Shown: positions 45,356 to 53,275 of the stretch, piece by piece
Layout: each line of letters opens with the position of its first letter
Position numbering within the stretch: position 1 is the first letter of the stretch
NCBI GenBank assembly: GCA_963772555.1
Contig: CAVYXQ010000007.1
Coordinates: 620,001-684,000 of the forward strand
DNA length: 64,000 bases
From: Roseiarcus sp963772555
Lineage (GTDB): Bacteria; Pseudomonadota; Alphaproteobacteria; Rhizobiales; Beijerinckiaceae
Direction of reading: 5' to 3'
Position numbers and translations under genes: made by a program
The notes under the pieces: model-generated
What the model saw: the letters and a program-made list of their open reading frames with translations, nothing else
The model's database searches: none
Told to the model about the DNA's origin: nothing

Positions 45356-46103
45356 CGCGACCCGCCCTGTTCGTCGGCGGCTGATCGAGCTCGCGATAAT
45401 GCCGGAAGACACCGGACTGGTTGAACGGGATGCGGCGGGGCGAAGCAAGGTAGCGCGCGATGTTGGGGCGCGCCGCGACGGACGCGGCGAGGCGCCCGAA
45501 CGCCGGATATCGGGCGTCTGCGCCGGTCATGGCGCGCGGGAAGGCGTAAGCCATGCCGGCCCAAACCTGGAAGAGCGACAGATCGACAGGGGTGAGCGCG
45601 GCGCCGACCGCATGCGCGGGGCCGGCCGGATTGTCGTTCAGGACGCGCTCGAAATAGCCGAAATATTTCGGCGCGCGATGGGCGAGGAAGGCGGCGGCGC
45701 GCGCCTTGGCTTCGCTCTTCTGGTCCTCGTAATAGAGGCTGGTCGAGATCGGGTGATGCGTGTCGTGAACCTCGGCGACGAAATCCGTGACGGTCAGTTG
45801 CAGCCCGCGGGCGAAGACGCGAAGAGTCTCGTCGGCGGGCGCGAGACCGAGCCGCGGCGCGAGATGGTCGAGGATGTTCGCGGCATGCGAGACGAGGACG
45901 GCGCCGTCACGCAGGAACGGCGGGGCGAAGGGAGTCAGGGGCGCCGCGGCTCCGTCCAGGATCGCCGTCAGCGCCTTGACGCCGCGCCCGGGACCGTGTT
46001 CGCGCGCGATGTCGACGTAGTCCGCGCCCGCCTCCTCGAGCGCCAGGCGGACGAATTCGCCGCGTCCCTGAATGCTCGGCCAGTAGAAGAGCTCGTAGGG
46101 CAT
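45348..46103 (-). CDS. Glutathione S-transferase family protein
   Basis: A 251-residue protein with an N-terminal thioredoxin-like domain (MPYELFYWPSIQGRGEFVRL, then VLVSHAANILDHL with a Ser typical of the glutathione site) and a helical C-terminal domain. Probably conjugates or reduces electrophiles with glutathione; substrate unknown. First gene of a two-gene unit with the SDR. An intergenic repeat lies just upstream. Confidence 0.82.
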   Translation of the reverse strand: MPYELFYWPSIQGRGEFVRLALEEAGADYVDIAREHGPGRGVKALTAILDGAAAPLTPFAPPFLRDGAVLVSHAANILDHLAPRLGLAPADETLRVFARGLQLTVTDFVAEVHDTHHPISTSLYYEDQKSEAKARAAAFLAHRAPKYFGYFERVLNDNPAGPAHAVGAALTPVDLSLFQVWAGMAYAFPRAMTGADARYPAFGRLAASVAARPNIARYLASPRRIPFNQSGVFRHYRELDQPPTNRAGRGG

Positions 46104-46124
46104 CGCTGCTCCATTGCGTGGTTT

Positions 46125-46261
46125 CCCTCTCCCCTTGCGGGAGAGGGGTCAGGGGTGAGGGGTCCGGCGCCGTCAGGCGCTTCTGCATCATGCGCCTTCC
46201 GGCGCGAACCCCTCATCCGTCGCGGCTGCGCCGCGCCACCTTCTCCCGCAAGGGGAGAAGG
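46125..46261. repeat. Intergenic palindromic repeat element
   Basis: About 137 bases with a hairpin at each end: CCCTCTCCC/GGGAGAGGG (46125-46147) and CCTTCTCCC/GGGAGAAGG (46239-46261), plus an inner pair TGAGGGGT (46156-46163) / ACCCCTCA (46208-46215). This nested inverted structure is typical of dispersed intergenic elements in Rhizobiales genomes; only one copy is in this window. Confidence 0.75.
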
Positions 46262-46273
46262 AGGCCGCTGGCT

Positions 46274-46663
46274 TCAAGTCAGCGGCCGCATGCGGTCGGC
46301 CGCCTTGACATAGCGGCGGGCGAAATCGAGGAGCTCGCCGTCGGTCGGATGGTCCGCCTTCTCAACTCCCTCGACATGGGCCCTGATCGCTGGATGCCTC
46401 TCGGCGAGGAACCTGGCGAAGAAGTCCTTCTCCTGCGCGGGACCCACGATGAGGATGGCGCCGGCGTCCGCGATTGCCTTGGCGACATCCTCGAAGAACG
46501 GCTTGTTCTCCTCGATCCGGTGGCCTGTGCGCTTCACGCGTGAATGAATGTCGCGAACGATGTGATCCCGGACCACCGTCCTGTCCGCCTCCTCGACGTT
46601 GAAGTGAAAGATGCGCGCCTGCTTGTGATCGATCCAGACGACGGCGTGGAAGTGACTGGCCAT
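46274..46663 (-). CDS. Small conserved protein, 'translational machinery protein' type
   Basis: A 129-residue soluble protein beginning MASHFHAVVWIDHKQARIF behind GGGAGG. The pattern, strand-HK-strand then IVRDIHSRVKRTGHR and ILIVGPAQEKDFFARFL, matches a rhizobial family annotated as a translational machinery protein, distantly eRF1-like; no biochemical role is established. The longer open frame to 46921 has no family similarity. Next to the intergenic repeat. Confidence 0.62.
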   Translation of the reverse strand: MASHFHAVVWIDHKQARIFHFNVEEADRTVVRDHIVRDIHSRVKRTGHRIEENKPFFEDVAKAIADAGAILIVGPAQEKDFFARFLAERHPAIRAHVEGVEKADHPTDGELLDFARRYVKAADRMRPLT

Positions 46664-46777
46664 GGCGGCCTCCCTCTCAAGCGTTCCAAGGCGTCGTCCC
46701 GCAATGCCCGCGCGCGTCGCCGATCCTCGATCCGAGGAGTCTATCGCGCCGTGAGCGCCTGCGCTATGAGGCGCCGC

Positions 46778-47867
46778 ATGGCTCGAAATGGCAAGACCGC
46801 TGTCGCCGCGGCGCCGCCGGCGCCGGAAAAGGCCGCCCTCTACGATGTCGGTGAGGACGAAGCCGGGATGCGGCTCGACCGCTGGCTCCGCCGCCGCTTC
46901 CCGGCCCTTCCGCAGACGCATCTGATGAAGATCGTGCGCAAGGGCGAGGTCAGGGTTTCCGGCCGACGAGCCGACGTCTCGACCCGGCTCGAACTCGGGC
47001 AGAGCGTCCGCGTGCCGCCGGTCAGATCCGCTGCGCCCGCTTCGCCTGCGGTCGCGCCGCGCCGCGCCCGAGGACGCCGAGGCGATCCGGGCGATGACGC
47101 TCTACGAGGACGGCGACGTGATCGTGCTCAACAAGCCCTATGGGCTCGCTGTGCAGGGCGGCTCGGGGACGAAGCGCCACATCGACGGCATGCTGGAGGC
47201 GCTGGCCGGCAGGGACGGCGAGCGGCCGGTCCTGGCCCATCGGCTCGACCGCGATACCTCCGGCGTGCTGCTCCTCGCCAAGTCGCGCAAGATGGCGGCC
47301 GAGCTCGGGGCGACGTTCCGCTCGCGCGGCGCAAAGAAGATCTACTGGGCGATGGTCGAGGGCGTTCCGAAGCCGGCGCAGGGTCGGATCTCGATGTTTC
47401 TCGCCAAAGGCGAGGGGATGGGCGAGGCGCGCGGGACGGGCAGGGCGGATCTCGAGCGGATGCGGGCAGCCAAGCACGGCGACCCGGACGCGCAGCATTC
47501 GCTGACGCTCTACGCCGTCGTCGACAGGGTCGCCCCGCGGCTCGCCTGGCTCTCGATGCGACCGATCACCGGCCGGACGCACCAGCTGCGCGTCCATTGC
47601 GAGGCGATCGGCCACCCGATTGTCGGCGATCCGAAATACAACCGCAAGCCGGCGAACGATCCGGCCCGCAACGATCCCCTGCGGGCCGTTCCGCCGGGGA
47701 TCGAGCCGAAGCTGCATCTTCTCGCCCGAAGGCTCATCCTGCCGCATCCGCGCGGCGGGCTGATCGACGTGACCGCGCCGCTGCCGGAGCATATGCGGAA
47801 CAGCTTCGACATGTTCGGCTTCGAGCCGCCGCCGCGCGACCCGATCGAGGACGCGCCGGATGAGTGA
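46778..47867 (+). pseudogene. RluC/RluD-type rRNA pseudouridine synthase, frameshifted
   Basis: Would convert uridines of 23S rRNA to pseudouridine. The first frame from ATG 46778 (GAGG six bases upstream) encodes an S4 RNA-binding domain (GMRLDRWLRRRFPALPQTHL). The catalytic domain is in another frame: AHRLDRDTSGVLLLAKS with the catalytic Asp, and RPITGRTHQLRVHCEAIGHP. The frames must join between about 47030 and 47090 by one indel. All other parts look intact, so an intact gene with a sequence error is as likely as a real pseudogene. Its stop overlaps the ATP12 gene start by eight bases. Confidence 0.8.
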
Positions 47868-48618
47868 GCGCCCCGACCCGATCCGGGCGGCGCAGGCGCA
47901 TATGCGCCATCCGGCGGTCCGACGCTTCTACGAGACGGCCGACGTCCGCGAGGAGCCGGGCGGACATGCGCTCATCCTCGATGGCCGTGCCGCCCGGACG
48001 CCGGGCAAGAACCGCCTCGCCGCGGCAAGCCGGCCGCTGATGCTGAAGGTTGCCGAGGAATGGGCGCGGCAGGGCGAGACGCTCGAGCCGGCCGACATGC
48101 CGCTGACGAGGCTCCTGAATTCCGCCATCGACGGCATCGCCCGAAGGATGGACAAGACACGGGCCGAGATCGTGGGCTACGCCGGCTCGGACCTCCTCTG
48201 CTACCGGGCGGACGAGCCCGAGGCGCTCGCCGAACGGCAGCGGCTCGCGTTTGATCCGGTGCTCGACTGGGCGGCGGAGAGGCTCGGCGCGCGGTTCAAC
48301 CTTGCCGCCGGGGTGATGCCGGTCGCGCAGCCGGCCGAGGCGCTCGATGCGGTCGGCGCGGCGCTCGCGAGCTTCGACGATCCGACGGCGCTGGCCGCGC
48401 TCGCCGTCATGACCAACCTGACCGGCTCGGCGCTGCTGGCGCTCGCCGTCGCCGACGGGAGGCTTACGGCCGAGGAGGCGTGGCGCGCCGCGCATGTCGA
48501 CGAGGATTTCCAGAACGAGCGCTGGGGCGTCGACGAGGAGGCGAGAGCGCGTCGCGAAGCGCGCTGGCGCGAGATGCAGGCTGCGGCTATCGTGCTGGCG
48601 TTGACGGGGGCGGTCTAG
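47860..48618 (+). CDS. ATP12 family F1-ATPase assembly chaperone
   Basis: Helps assemble the alpha subunit of F1-ATPase in alphaproteobacteria and mitochondria. The 252-residue protein has the family landmarks RRFYETADVREEPGG, LDGRAARTPGKNRL, MPLTRLLNSAIDG, SDLLCYRADEP and the C-terminal AAHVDEDFQNERWG. ATG 47860 lies inside the end of the pseudouridine synthase gene, so the two are cotranscribed. Confidence 0.93.
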   Translation: MSERPDPIRAAQAHMRHPAVRRFYETADVREEPGGHALILDGRAARTPGKNRLAAASRPLMLKVAEEWARQGETLEPADMPLTRLLNSAIDGIARRMDKTRAEIVGYAGSDLLCYRADEPEALAERQRLAFDPVLDWAAERLGARFNLAAGVMPVAQPAEALDAVGAALASFDDPTALAALAVMTNLTGSALLALAVADGRLTAEEAWRAAHVDEDFQNERWGVDEEARARREARWREMQAAAIVLALTGAV

Positions 48619-48711
48619 CCCTCCCGCGTCCGGCTCGAGACGGCCGGCGCCGAAACATGCTCCGCTCCGAACGCGCGCCGGCCCCGTCGCCGAGCAAGCG
48701 AAGAGCATGAC

Positions 48712-50397
48712 ATGGACGAGCAAAAGAAAGTTCCGTTGAAAGTAACCGCGGCCCGGTTCGCTGGCGCGGTCCGGAACTTTGTCAGTTCCGAGGTCGGCTG
48801 GACGGCCAAGTGGATGTTCGTCGCCCTCGTCGCGCTTCTCGTCGGGGCGAACGGCCTGAATGTCGTCAACAGTTACGTCGGCCGAAACTTCATGACCGCA
48901 ATCGCCGACCGCGACAGGGCCGAATTCCTTCGTCAGGCGGCCTATTACATCGGGGTCTTTGCCGGTTCGACCGCCGTTGCGGTCATCGCCCGGTTCACCG
49001 AGGAGCGCCTTGGCCTGCTCTGGCGGGAAAACCTGACGCGGCGAAGTCTGAAACTCTATCTCGCCGACGGAGCGTACTACGCGCTGGGCGGTTCGCAAGG
49101 GCTTGCCAACCCGGATCAGCGGATCGCAGAGGACGTTCGCGCTTTCACGGTCACAACGCTTTCCTTCGTGCTGATGGCGCTCAACAGCAGTTTCACCATC
49201 CTGGCCTTTTCCGGAGTGCTGTGGGCGATCAGTCCCTTGCTCTTCATGGTCGCCGTGCTCTACGCAGCTGTCGGCTCCTACGTGACGCTTGTCTTCGGGC
49301 GTCCCCTTGTTCGACTGAACAACGATCAATTCGACAAAGAGGCGAGCTTCCGCTCCGGGCTGATTCATGTTCGGGAAAACGCCGAATCGATCATGTTGGC
49401 GCAGCGCGAAAAGGACCATTCCGCTCGTTTGCTGCAAAGCCTGGACGAGCTGGTGGACAATTTTCGGCAGATCACCTCCATCAACCGCAACGTCGGATTC
49501 GTCACGACCGGCTACAACTGGATGATCCAGATCATTCCGGCGCTGATCATCGCGCCGGCCTTCATCAGCGGCCAGATCGCCTTCGGCGTCGTCACCCAGT
49601 CGGCCATGGCCTTTTCGACGCTTGTGGCGGCTTTTTCACTGATCGTCACCCAGTTCCAGTCGCTTTCGACCTTCGCCGCCGTGGTCGCACGGCTCAGGTT
49701 CCTGGTCGAAGCGGTGGAGCAGTCGCATGCGCGCTCCGGGACCGGCATCGAGATCGTCGTGGGCGCCGGCGTTGCTTATGAAGGGCTGACCCTTCTGTCT
49801 TCCGCGGACGGCGTCCCTCTCATCAAGGACCTGTCGATATCGATCCCTTACCCGACCCGCGTTCTGATCACCGGCTCCAACCCCGCTGCGGGAGCGGCTT
49901 TGTTCAGGGCCACGGCGGGCGTCGCGGCCGCGGGCGCGGGCGCGGGACGCGTCATTCGCCCTGGCCCCGACGACATCCTTTTTCTTGCGGAACGCCCCTA
50001 CTTGCCTCCCGGCGCCCTGCGACAGGCTCTGGCCCCGGAGGGTGAGGCTTCCGACGAACGCATTCTGGCGCTGCTCAGCGAACTGAATCTCGAACTTGCT
50101 CTCGTCCAAGCGGACGGGCTGGATTCGGAACGCGACTGGGGAACGCTGCTTCCCCTGAGGGAGCAGCAGCTGCTGGCGGTGGCGCATGTTCTTCTCGCCC
50201 GGCCGCAATTTGTCTTTCTCGACCGGATCGGGGCGGCGCTGGGTCCGGATGAGCTCCGCAAGATCCTTGGCAAATTTTCAGAGGCTTCGATCGCCTACAT
50301 CCAGAATGGCGGCCCCGCGGACTCGCGCGATCTCTATGACGCGGTCCTCACATGCGGCGGAGACGGCGGGTGGACATGGGCAGTGACGCACCAATAA
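48712..50397 (+). CDS. SbmA/BacA-YddA-like transporter with degenerate ATPase domain
   Basis: A 561-residue membrane protein of the ABC-D/SbmA-BacA superfamily, whose members take up antimicrobial peptides and affect very-long-chain lipid A. The transmembrane half (about residues 25-330) keeps the family pattern: NVVNSYVGRNFMTAI, NPDQRIAEDVRAFT and SFRSGLIHVRENAESI. The C-terminal ATPase half has lost every key residue: Walker A reads GSNPAAGAALF (no Lys), the Q-loop Gln is Glu (FLAERPYLPPG), the signature reads LPLREQQ, Walker B reads FVFLDRIG (no catalytic Glu) and the H-loop His is gone. Transport is therefore unlikely to be ATP-driven. Confidence 0.83.
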   Translation: MDEQKKVPLKVTAARFAGAVRNFVSSEVGWTAKWMFVALVALLVGANGLNVVNSYVGRNFMTAIADRDRAEFLRQAAYYIGVFAGSTAVAVIARFTEERLGLLWRENLTRRSLKLYLADGAYYALGGSQGLANPDQRIAEDVRAFTVTTLSFVLMALNSSFTILAFSGVLWAISPLLFMVAVLYAAVGSYVTLVFGRPLVRLNNDQFDKEASFRSGLIHVRENAESIMLAQREKDHSARLLQSLDELVDNFRQITSINRNVGFVTTGYNWMIQIIPALIIAPAFISGQIAFGVVTQSAMAFSTLVAAFSLIVTQFQSLSTFAAVVARLRFLVEAVEQSHARSGTGIEIVVGAGVAYEGLTLLSSADGVPLIKDLSISIPYPTRVLITGSNPAAGAALFRATAGVAAAGAGAGRVIRPGPDDILFLAERPYLPPGALRQALAPEGEASDERILALLSELNLELALVQADGLDSERDWGTLLPLREQQLLAVAHVLLARPQFVFLDRIGAALGPDELRKILGKFSEASIAYIQNGGPADSRDLYDAVLTCGGDGGWTWAVTHQ

Positions 50398-50507
50398 ACC
50401 AGTGCGGCGCCGCCTTCGAGAAGATGTCATACGGTTTCTTGCGACGCCATGGTATCGGGAAGGAGTCCCGGCAAGGCCGGGCGCTTCAAGCGCAAAGGGT
50501 GGAAGAC

Positions 50508-50732
50508 ATGACGCGGATGATGGTTGGAACGGCGATTGCGGCAGCGATCGCAGCAGGGGGGATGGTCGCGGGCGCGACGCCGGCGGGCGCGGTCGTCTAT
50601 TGCAAGACGGTCGGCTATCCCAAGGGCTGCGTCGCGCGGCCGGGGGTGGCCGTCGTCCATCCGGTCGTCCGGCACGGGCCGGTCGTCTATTGCAAGCGCG
50701 TCGGCTATCCGAAGGGATGCGTGGCGCGCTAA
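50508..50732 (+). CDS. Small secreted protein with two YCK-VGYPKGCVAR repeats
   Basis: A 74-residue protein starting MTRMMVGTAIAAAIAAGG, a signal peptide likely cleaved after AGA. The mature part has two copies of VVYCK(T/R)VGYPKGCVAR about 30 residues apart, each with two Cys, suggesting small disulfide- or metal-stabilised loops. GGAAG precedes ATG 50508. It lies after the SbmA-like gene on the same strand, about 110 bases away. Function unknown. Confidence 0.65.
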   Translation: MTRMMVGTAIAAAIAAGGMVAGATPAGAVVYCKTVGYPKGCVARPGVAVVHPVVRHGPVVYCKRVGYPKGCVAR

Positions 50733-50832
50733 GAGCGGACTTCCGGCGTGATCGCCGGCCCCCGCGTGCGAATGTCGCACGCGGGGGCTGGCTGACGCCG
50801 CCATGCCAGTCCCGAGCGAGACCCGAGTCGGA

Positions 50833-51396
50833 TTACGCCTCGAGTTCGCTGTCCCAGTAGAGGTAGTCCATCCAGCTTTCGTGCAGGTAGTTCGGCGGGA
50901 ACAGGCGACCGTTCTGATGCAGGTCGTGCACCGTCGGCTGGTAGGGCTCGGTCGCCGGCCACATGCGCGCGACCGAAGGCAGCATGTCGGCCTTCCTGAG
51001 GTTGCAGACAGAGCAGGCGGCGACGACATTCTCCCAGGTCGTCACGCCGCCCTTGGCGCGCGGAATGACGTGGTCGAAGGTGAGGTCCTCGCGCTCGCCG
51101 CAGTACTGGCAGGTGAAGCGGTCGCGCAGGAAAACGTTGAACCGGGTGAAGGCCGGAAAGCGGGTCGGCTTGACGTAACTCTTGAGCGACACGACCGAGG
51201 GAAGGCGCATCTCGAACGAGGGGCTGCGCACCCGGGTGTCGTATTCGGAGAGGATGTTCACCCGGTCGAGGAACACCGCCTTGATTGCGTCCTGCCAGCA
51301 CCATATCGACAAGGGATAGTAGCTCAGCGGGCGGAAGTCCGCGTTCAAAACGAGAGCCGGACAGTTGCCCGGCGTGAGCGCAACATGAACCGTCAC
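50833..51396 (-). CDS. HNH endonuclease family protein
   Basis: A 187-residue protein common in alphaproteobacteria. The HNH core is complete: FTCQYCGEREDLTFDHVIPRAKGG with the His-Val pair, WENVVAAC and CNLRKAD, giving four zinc Cys and the ββα-metal nuclease site. The N-terminal half has PALVLNADFRPLSYYPLS, a family hallmark. Start GTG 51396 gives the usual N-terminus. No restriction or phage genes lie nearby, so the cellular role is unclear. Confidence 0.87.
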   Translation of the reverse strand: MTVHVALTPGNCPALVLNADFRPLSYYPLSIWCWQDAIKAVFLDRVNILSEYDTRVRSPSFEMRLPSVVSLKSYVKPTRFPAFTRFNVFLRDRFTCQYCGEREDLTFDHVIPRAKGGVTTWENVVAACSVCNLRKADMLPSVARMWPATEPYQPTVHDLHQNGRLFPPNYLHESWMDYLYWDSELEA

Positions 51397-51554
51397 AAAA
51401 AGACGCTCCGTCCTCCAAGCGTCAGACCCTGCCGAACCGCGAATCCGACCGCAGCCTTACTCTACAGCTAGCGTGACGCCCTTGTGAAGGCGCGACAAAT
51501 CTGGACATTTTGCGGCCTCGCGGCCCGCCGATCGCCCGGACGGCCCGAATCGCC

Positions 51555-51977
51555 CTAGCGGCCCGAGCGCTCGATCGCCTGCATATCCTCGTCCGAGAGG
51601 CCGAAATGGTGACCGATCTCGTGCACCAGGACATGCGTTACGACCTCGGCCAGCGTGTCCTCGCCGTCACACCAGAAGTCGAGCAGCGGGCGCCGGTAGA
51701 GCCAGATCATGTTGGGCAGTTCGCCGGTTTCCTCGATCGCGCCGCGGTGGGCCAGTCCTCGGCCGCGGAAGAGCCCGAGAAGGTCGAACTCGGTTTCCGC
51801 GCCCATCTCGTCCAGCGTCTCGTCGTCGGGGAAGTCGACGACCTGGATGACGAGCCCTTCGCAAAGGCCGCGAAACGAGGGCGGCAGAGCGGCGAAGGCC
51901 GCGTCGGCGAGGGTGTCGATATCCGCCAGCGTCGGCGCGCGCAGGCCCGCAAGGCCGCCTGTCGTTGCAGCGTTCAC
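51555..51977 (-). CDS. Metallopeptidase (zincin) family protein
   Basis: A 140-residue soluble protein of the PF06262-type zincin family: FPDDETLDEMGAETEFDLLG, LPNMIWLYRRPLL and the zinc motif HVLVHEIGHHFGLSDEDM. Start is GTG 51977, overlapping the stop of the cNMP-binding protein (sequence GTGA). In the raw sequence it appears fused to that protein in one 299-codon frame, but the fusion results from a frame switch at about 52085; as separate genes the lengths are normal. Substrate unknown. Confidence 0.82.
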   Translation of the reverse strand: MNAATTGGLAGLRAPTLADIDTLADAAFAALPPSFRGLCEGLVIQVVDFPDDETLDEMGAETEFDLLGLFRGRGLAHRGAIEETGELPNMIWLYRRPLLDFWCDGEDTLAEVVTHVLVHEIGHHFGLSDEDMQAIERSGR

Positions 51978-52454
51978 GGGGCGGGCCGGGGGCGGGGCGG
52001 GACGGAGAACGACTTCTTGCGAGCCGCCTCCAGCCCGTCGATCAGATAACGCGTCCGCGCCGCCAGCACCTTGCGGATCTTCTCCGCTGAACTCGGGAAA
52101 CTCGCTGAGCACCCGGCGAAAGGTCTCGCGCGGCACCCGGGTTATGAACGCGTCCTCCGCGACGCGGGCCTCGTGCCGGCGGACGACCGGGGCGTAGAGC
52201 GCGGTCTCGCCGATCAGCGCCCCCGCAACGACGCGCCGCGCGCCGTCGAACGGCGCGTCCTTCTTGATCAGCACGACGACCCCCGAATGGAGGAAGAAGC
52301 CGGCGTCGCCTGCGTCGCCGACGTGGAACAGCGCGTCGCCCGCCCTGAAGCGCCGCTTCTCGCTGGAGAACGCGACCAGCTGCACCGCCTCGCGCGGCAG
52401 GAGACTGAACGGGCGCGTGCGCGCCAGCCGGGCGACGTCGTCGTCGAGGCTCAA
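51974..52454 (-). pseudogene. Cyclic nucleotide-binding domain protein, frameshifted near its end
   Basis: A single cNMP-binding (Crp-like sensor) domain without a DNA-binding part: LLPREAVQLVAFSSEKRRF, LFHVGDAGDAGFFLHSG, GALIGETALYAP. After LSEFPEFS the homologous continuation (EKIRKVLAARTRYLIDGLEA, then KKSFSVPPRPRP) is in the next frame and ends at TGA 51974. One extra G at about 52084-52085 explains it. If corrected, about 159 residues. Start ATG 52454 overlaps the response regulator stop by four bases, giving a three-gene unit. Confidence 0.75.
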
Positions 52455-53164
52455 CCCGACCGTCCCCCGTTCGATCCGCCGGCGACAAGCTTGTAGCCGC
52501 CGCCTTCGGTGACCAGGAGCTGCGCCTCCGCCGGGTTGTCCTCGATCTTTTGCCGCAGGCGGTAGATATGGGTCTCGAGCGTATGGGTCGTCACGTTGGC
52601 GTTGTAGCCCCAGACGTGCTTGAGCAGCGTTTCGCGCGCCACCGGCTGCTGCTCCGCCCTGTGCAGGTAGCGCAGGATCGCCGCCTCCTTCTCGGTCAGC
52701 CGAAGCTTGACGCCGTGCGCACTGACCAGGTTCTTCGATGTCGGACGGAAGGTGTAGGGGCCGACCTGGAACTCGGCGTCCTCGCTCGCCTCGTACTGGC
52801 GGAGCTGCGAGCGGATCCGCGCCAGCAGTACGACGAAGCGGAACGGCTTGCCGACAAAGTCGTTCGCCCCCGAATCGAGCCCGAGCACCGCGTCGGCGTC
52901 GGAGTCGTGCGCGGTGAGCATGATGATCGGCCGGCGGTATCCGTCGCGGCGCATGCGCTTGACGGCTTCCCTGCCGTCGAGATCCGGCAAGCCCACATCC
53001 ATAATGACGAGGTCGGGGGCGGTGTCGGTGACGGCGGTGAGCGCCGCATTGCCGGTTTCGACCGCTTCGACCTGAAACTCGGGATGCAGGGACAGCTGTT
53101 CAACCAGCGCATTGCGCAGGTCGGCGTCGTCGTCCACGATCAATATGCGCCGCGCCTGGGTCAT
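52451..53164 (-). CDS. OmpR-family response regulator
   Basis: A 237-residue two-component regulator: receiver domain with acidic pocket DDD (residues 11-13), phospho-acceptor Asp in VIMDVGLPDLDG, Thr in MLTAHDSD and Lys in FVGKPFRF; then a winged-helix DNA-binding domain (LTEKEAAILRYLH, HTLETHIYRLRQKI). No histidine kinase is next to it. It leads the unit with the cNMP-binding and zincin proteins, an order seen in other Rhizobiales. Confidence 0.92.
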   Translation of the reverse strand: MTQARRILIVDDDADLRNALVEQLSLHPEFQVEAVETGNAALTAVTDTAPDLVIMDVGLPDLDGREAVKRMRRDGYRRPIIMLTAHDSDADAVLGLDSGANDFVGKPFRFVVLLARIRSQLRQYEASEDAEFQVGPYTFRPTSKNLVSAHGVKLRLTEKEAAILRYLHRAEQQPVARETLLKHVWGYNANVTTHTLETHIYRLRQKIEDNPAEAQLLVTEGGGYKLVAGGSNGGRSG

Positions 53165-53275
53165 AGGAGCGCTACCTTAATGACAGCTGCTCGCGGCGGC
53201 TAGTCCGCGATTGCGGCGAGGTTGCGGCCTCGGGCTCTCTGGCGTCGACCGCCCCGACCGGTTCGAGCCGACAGA

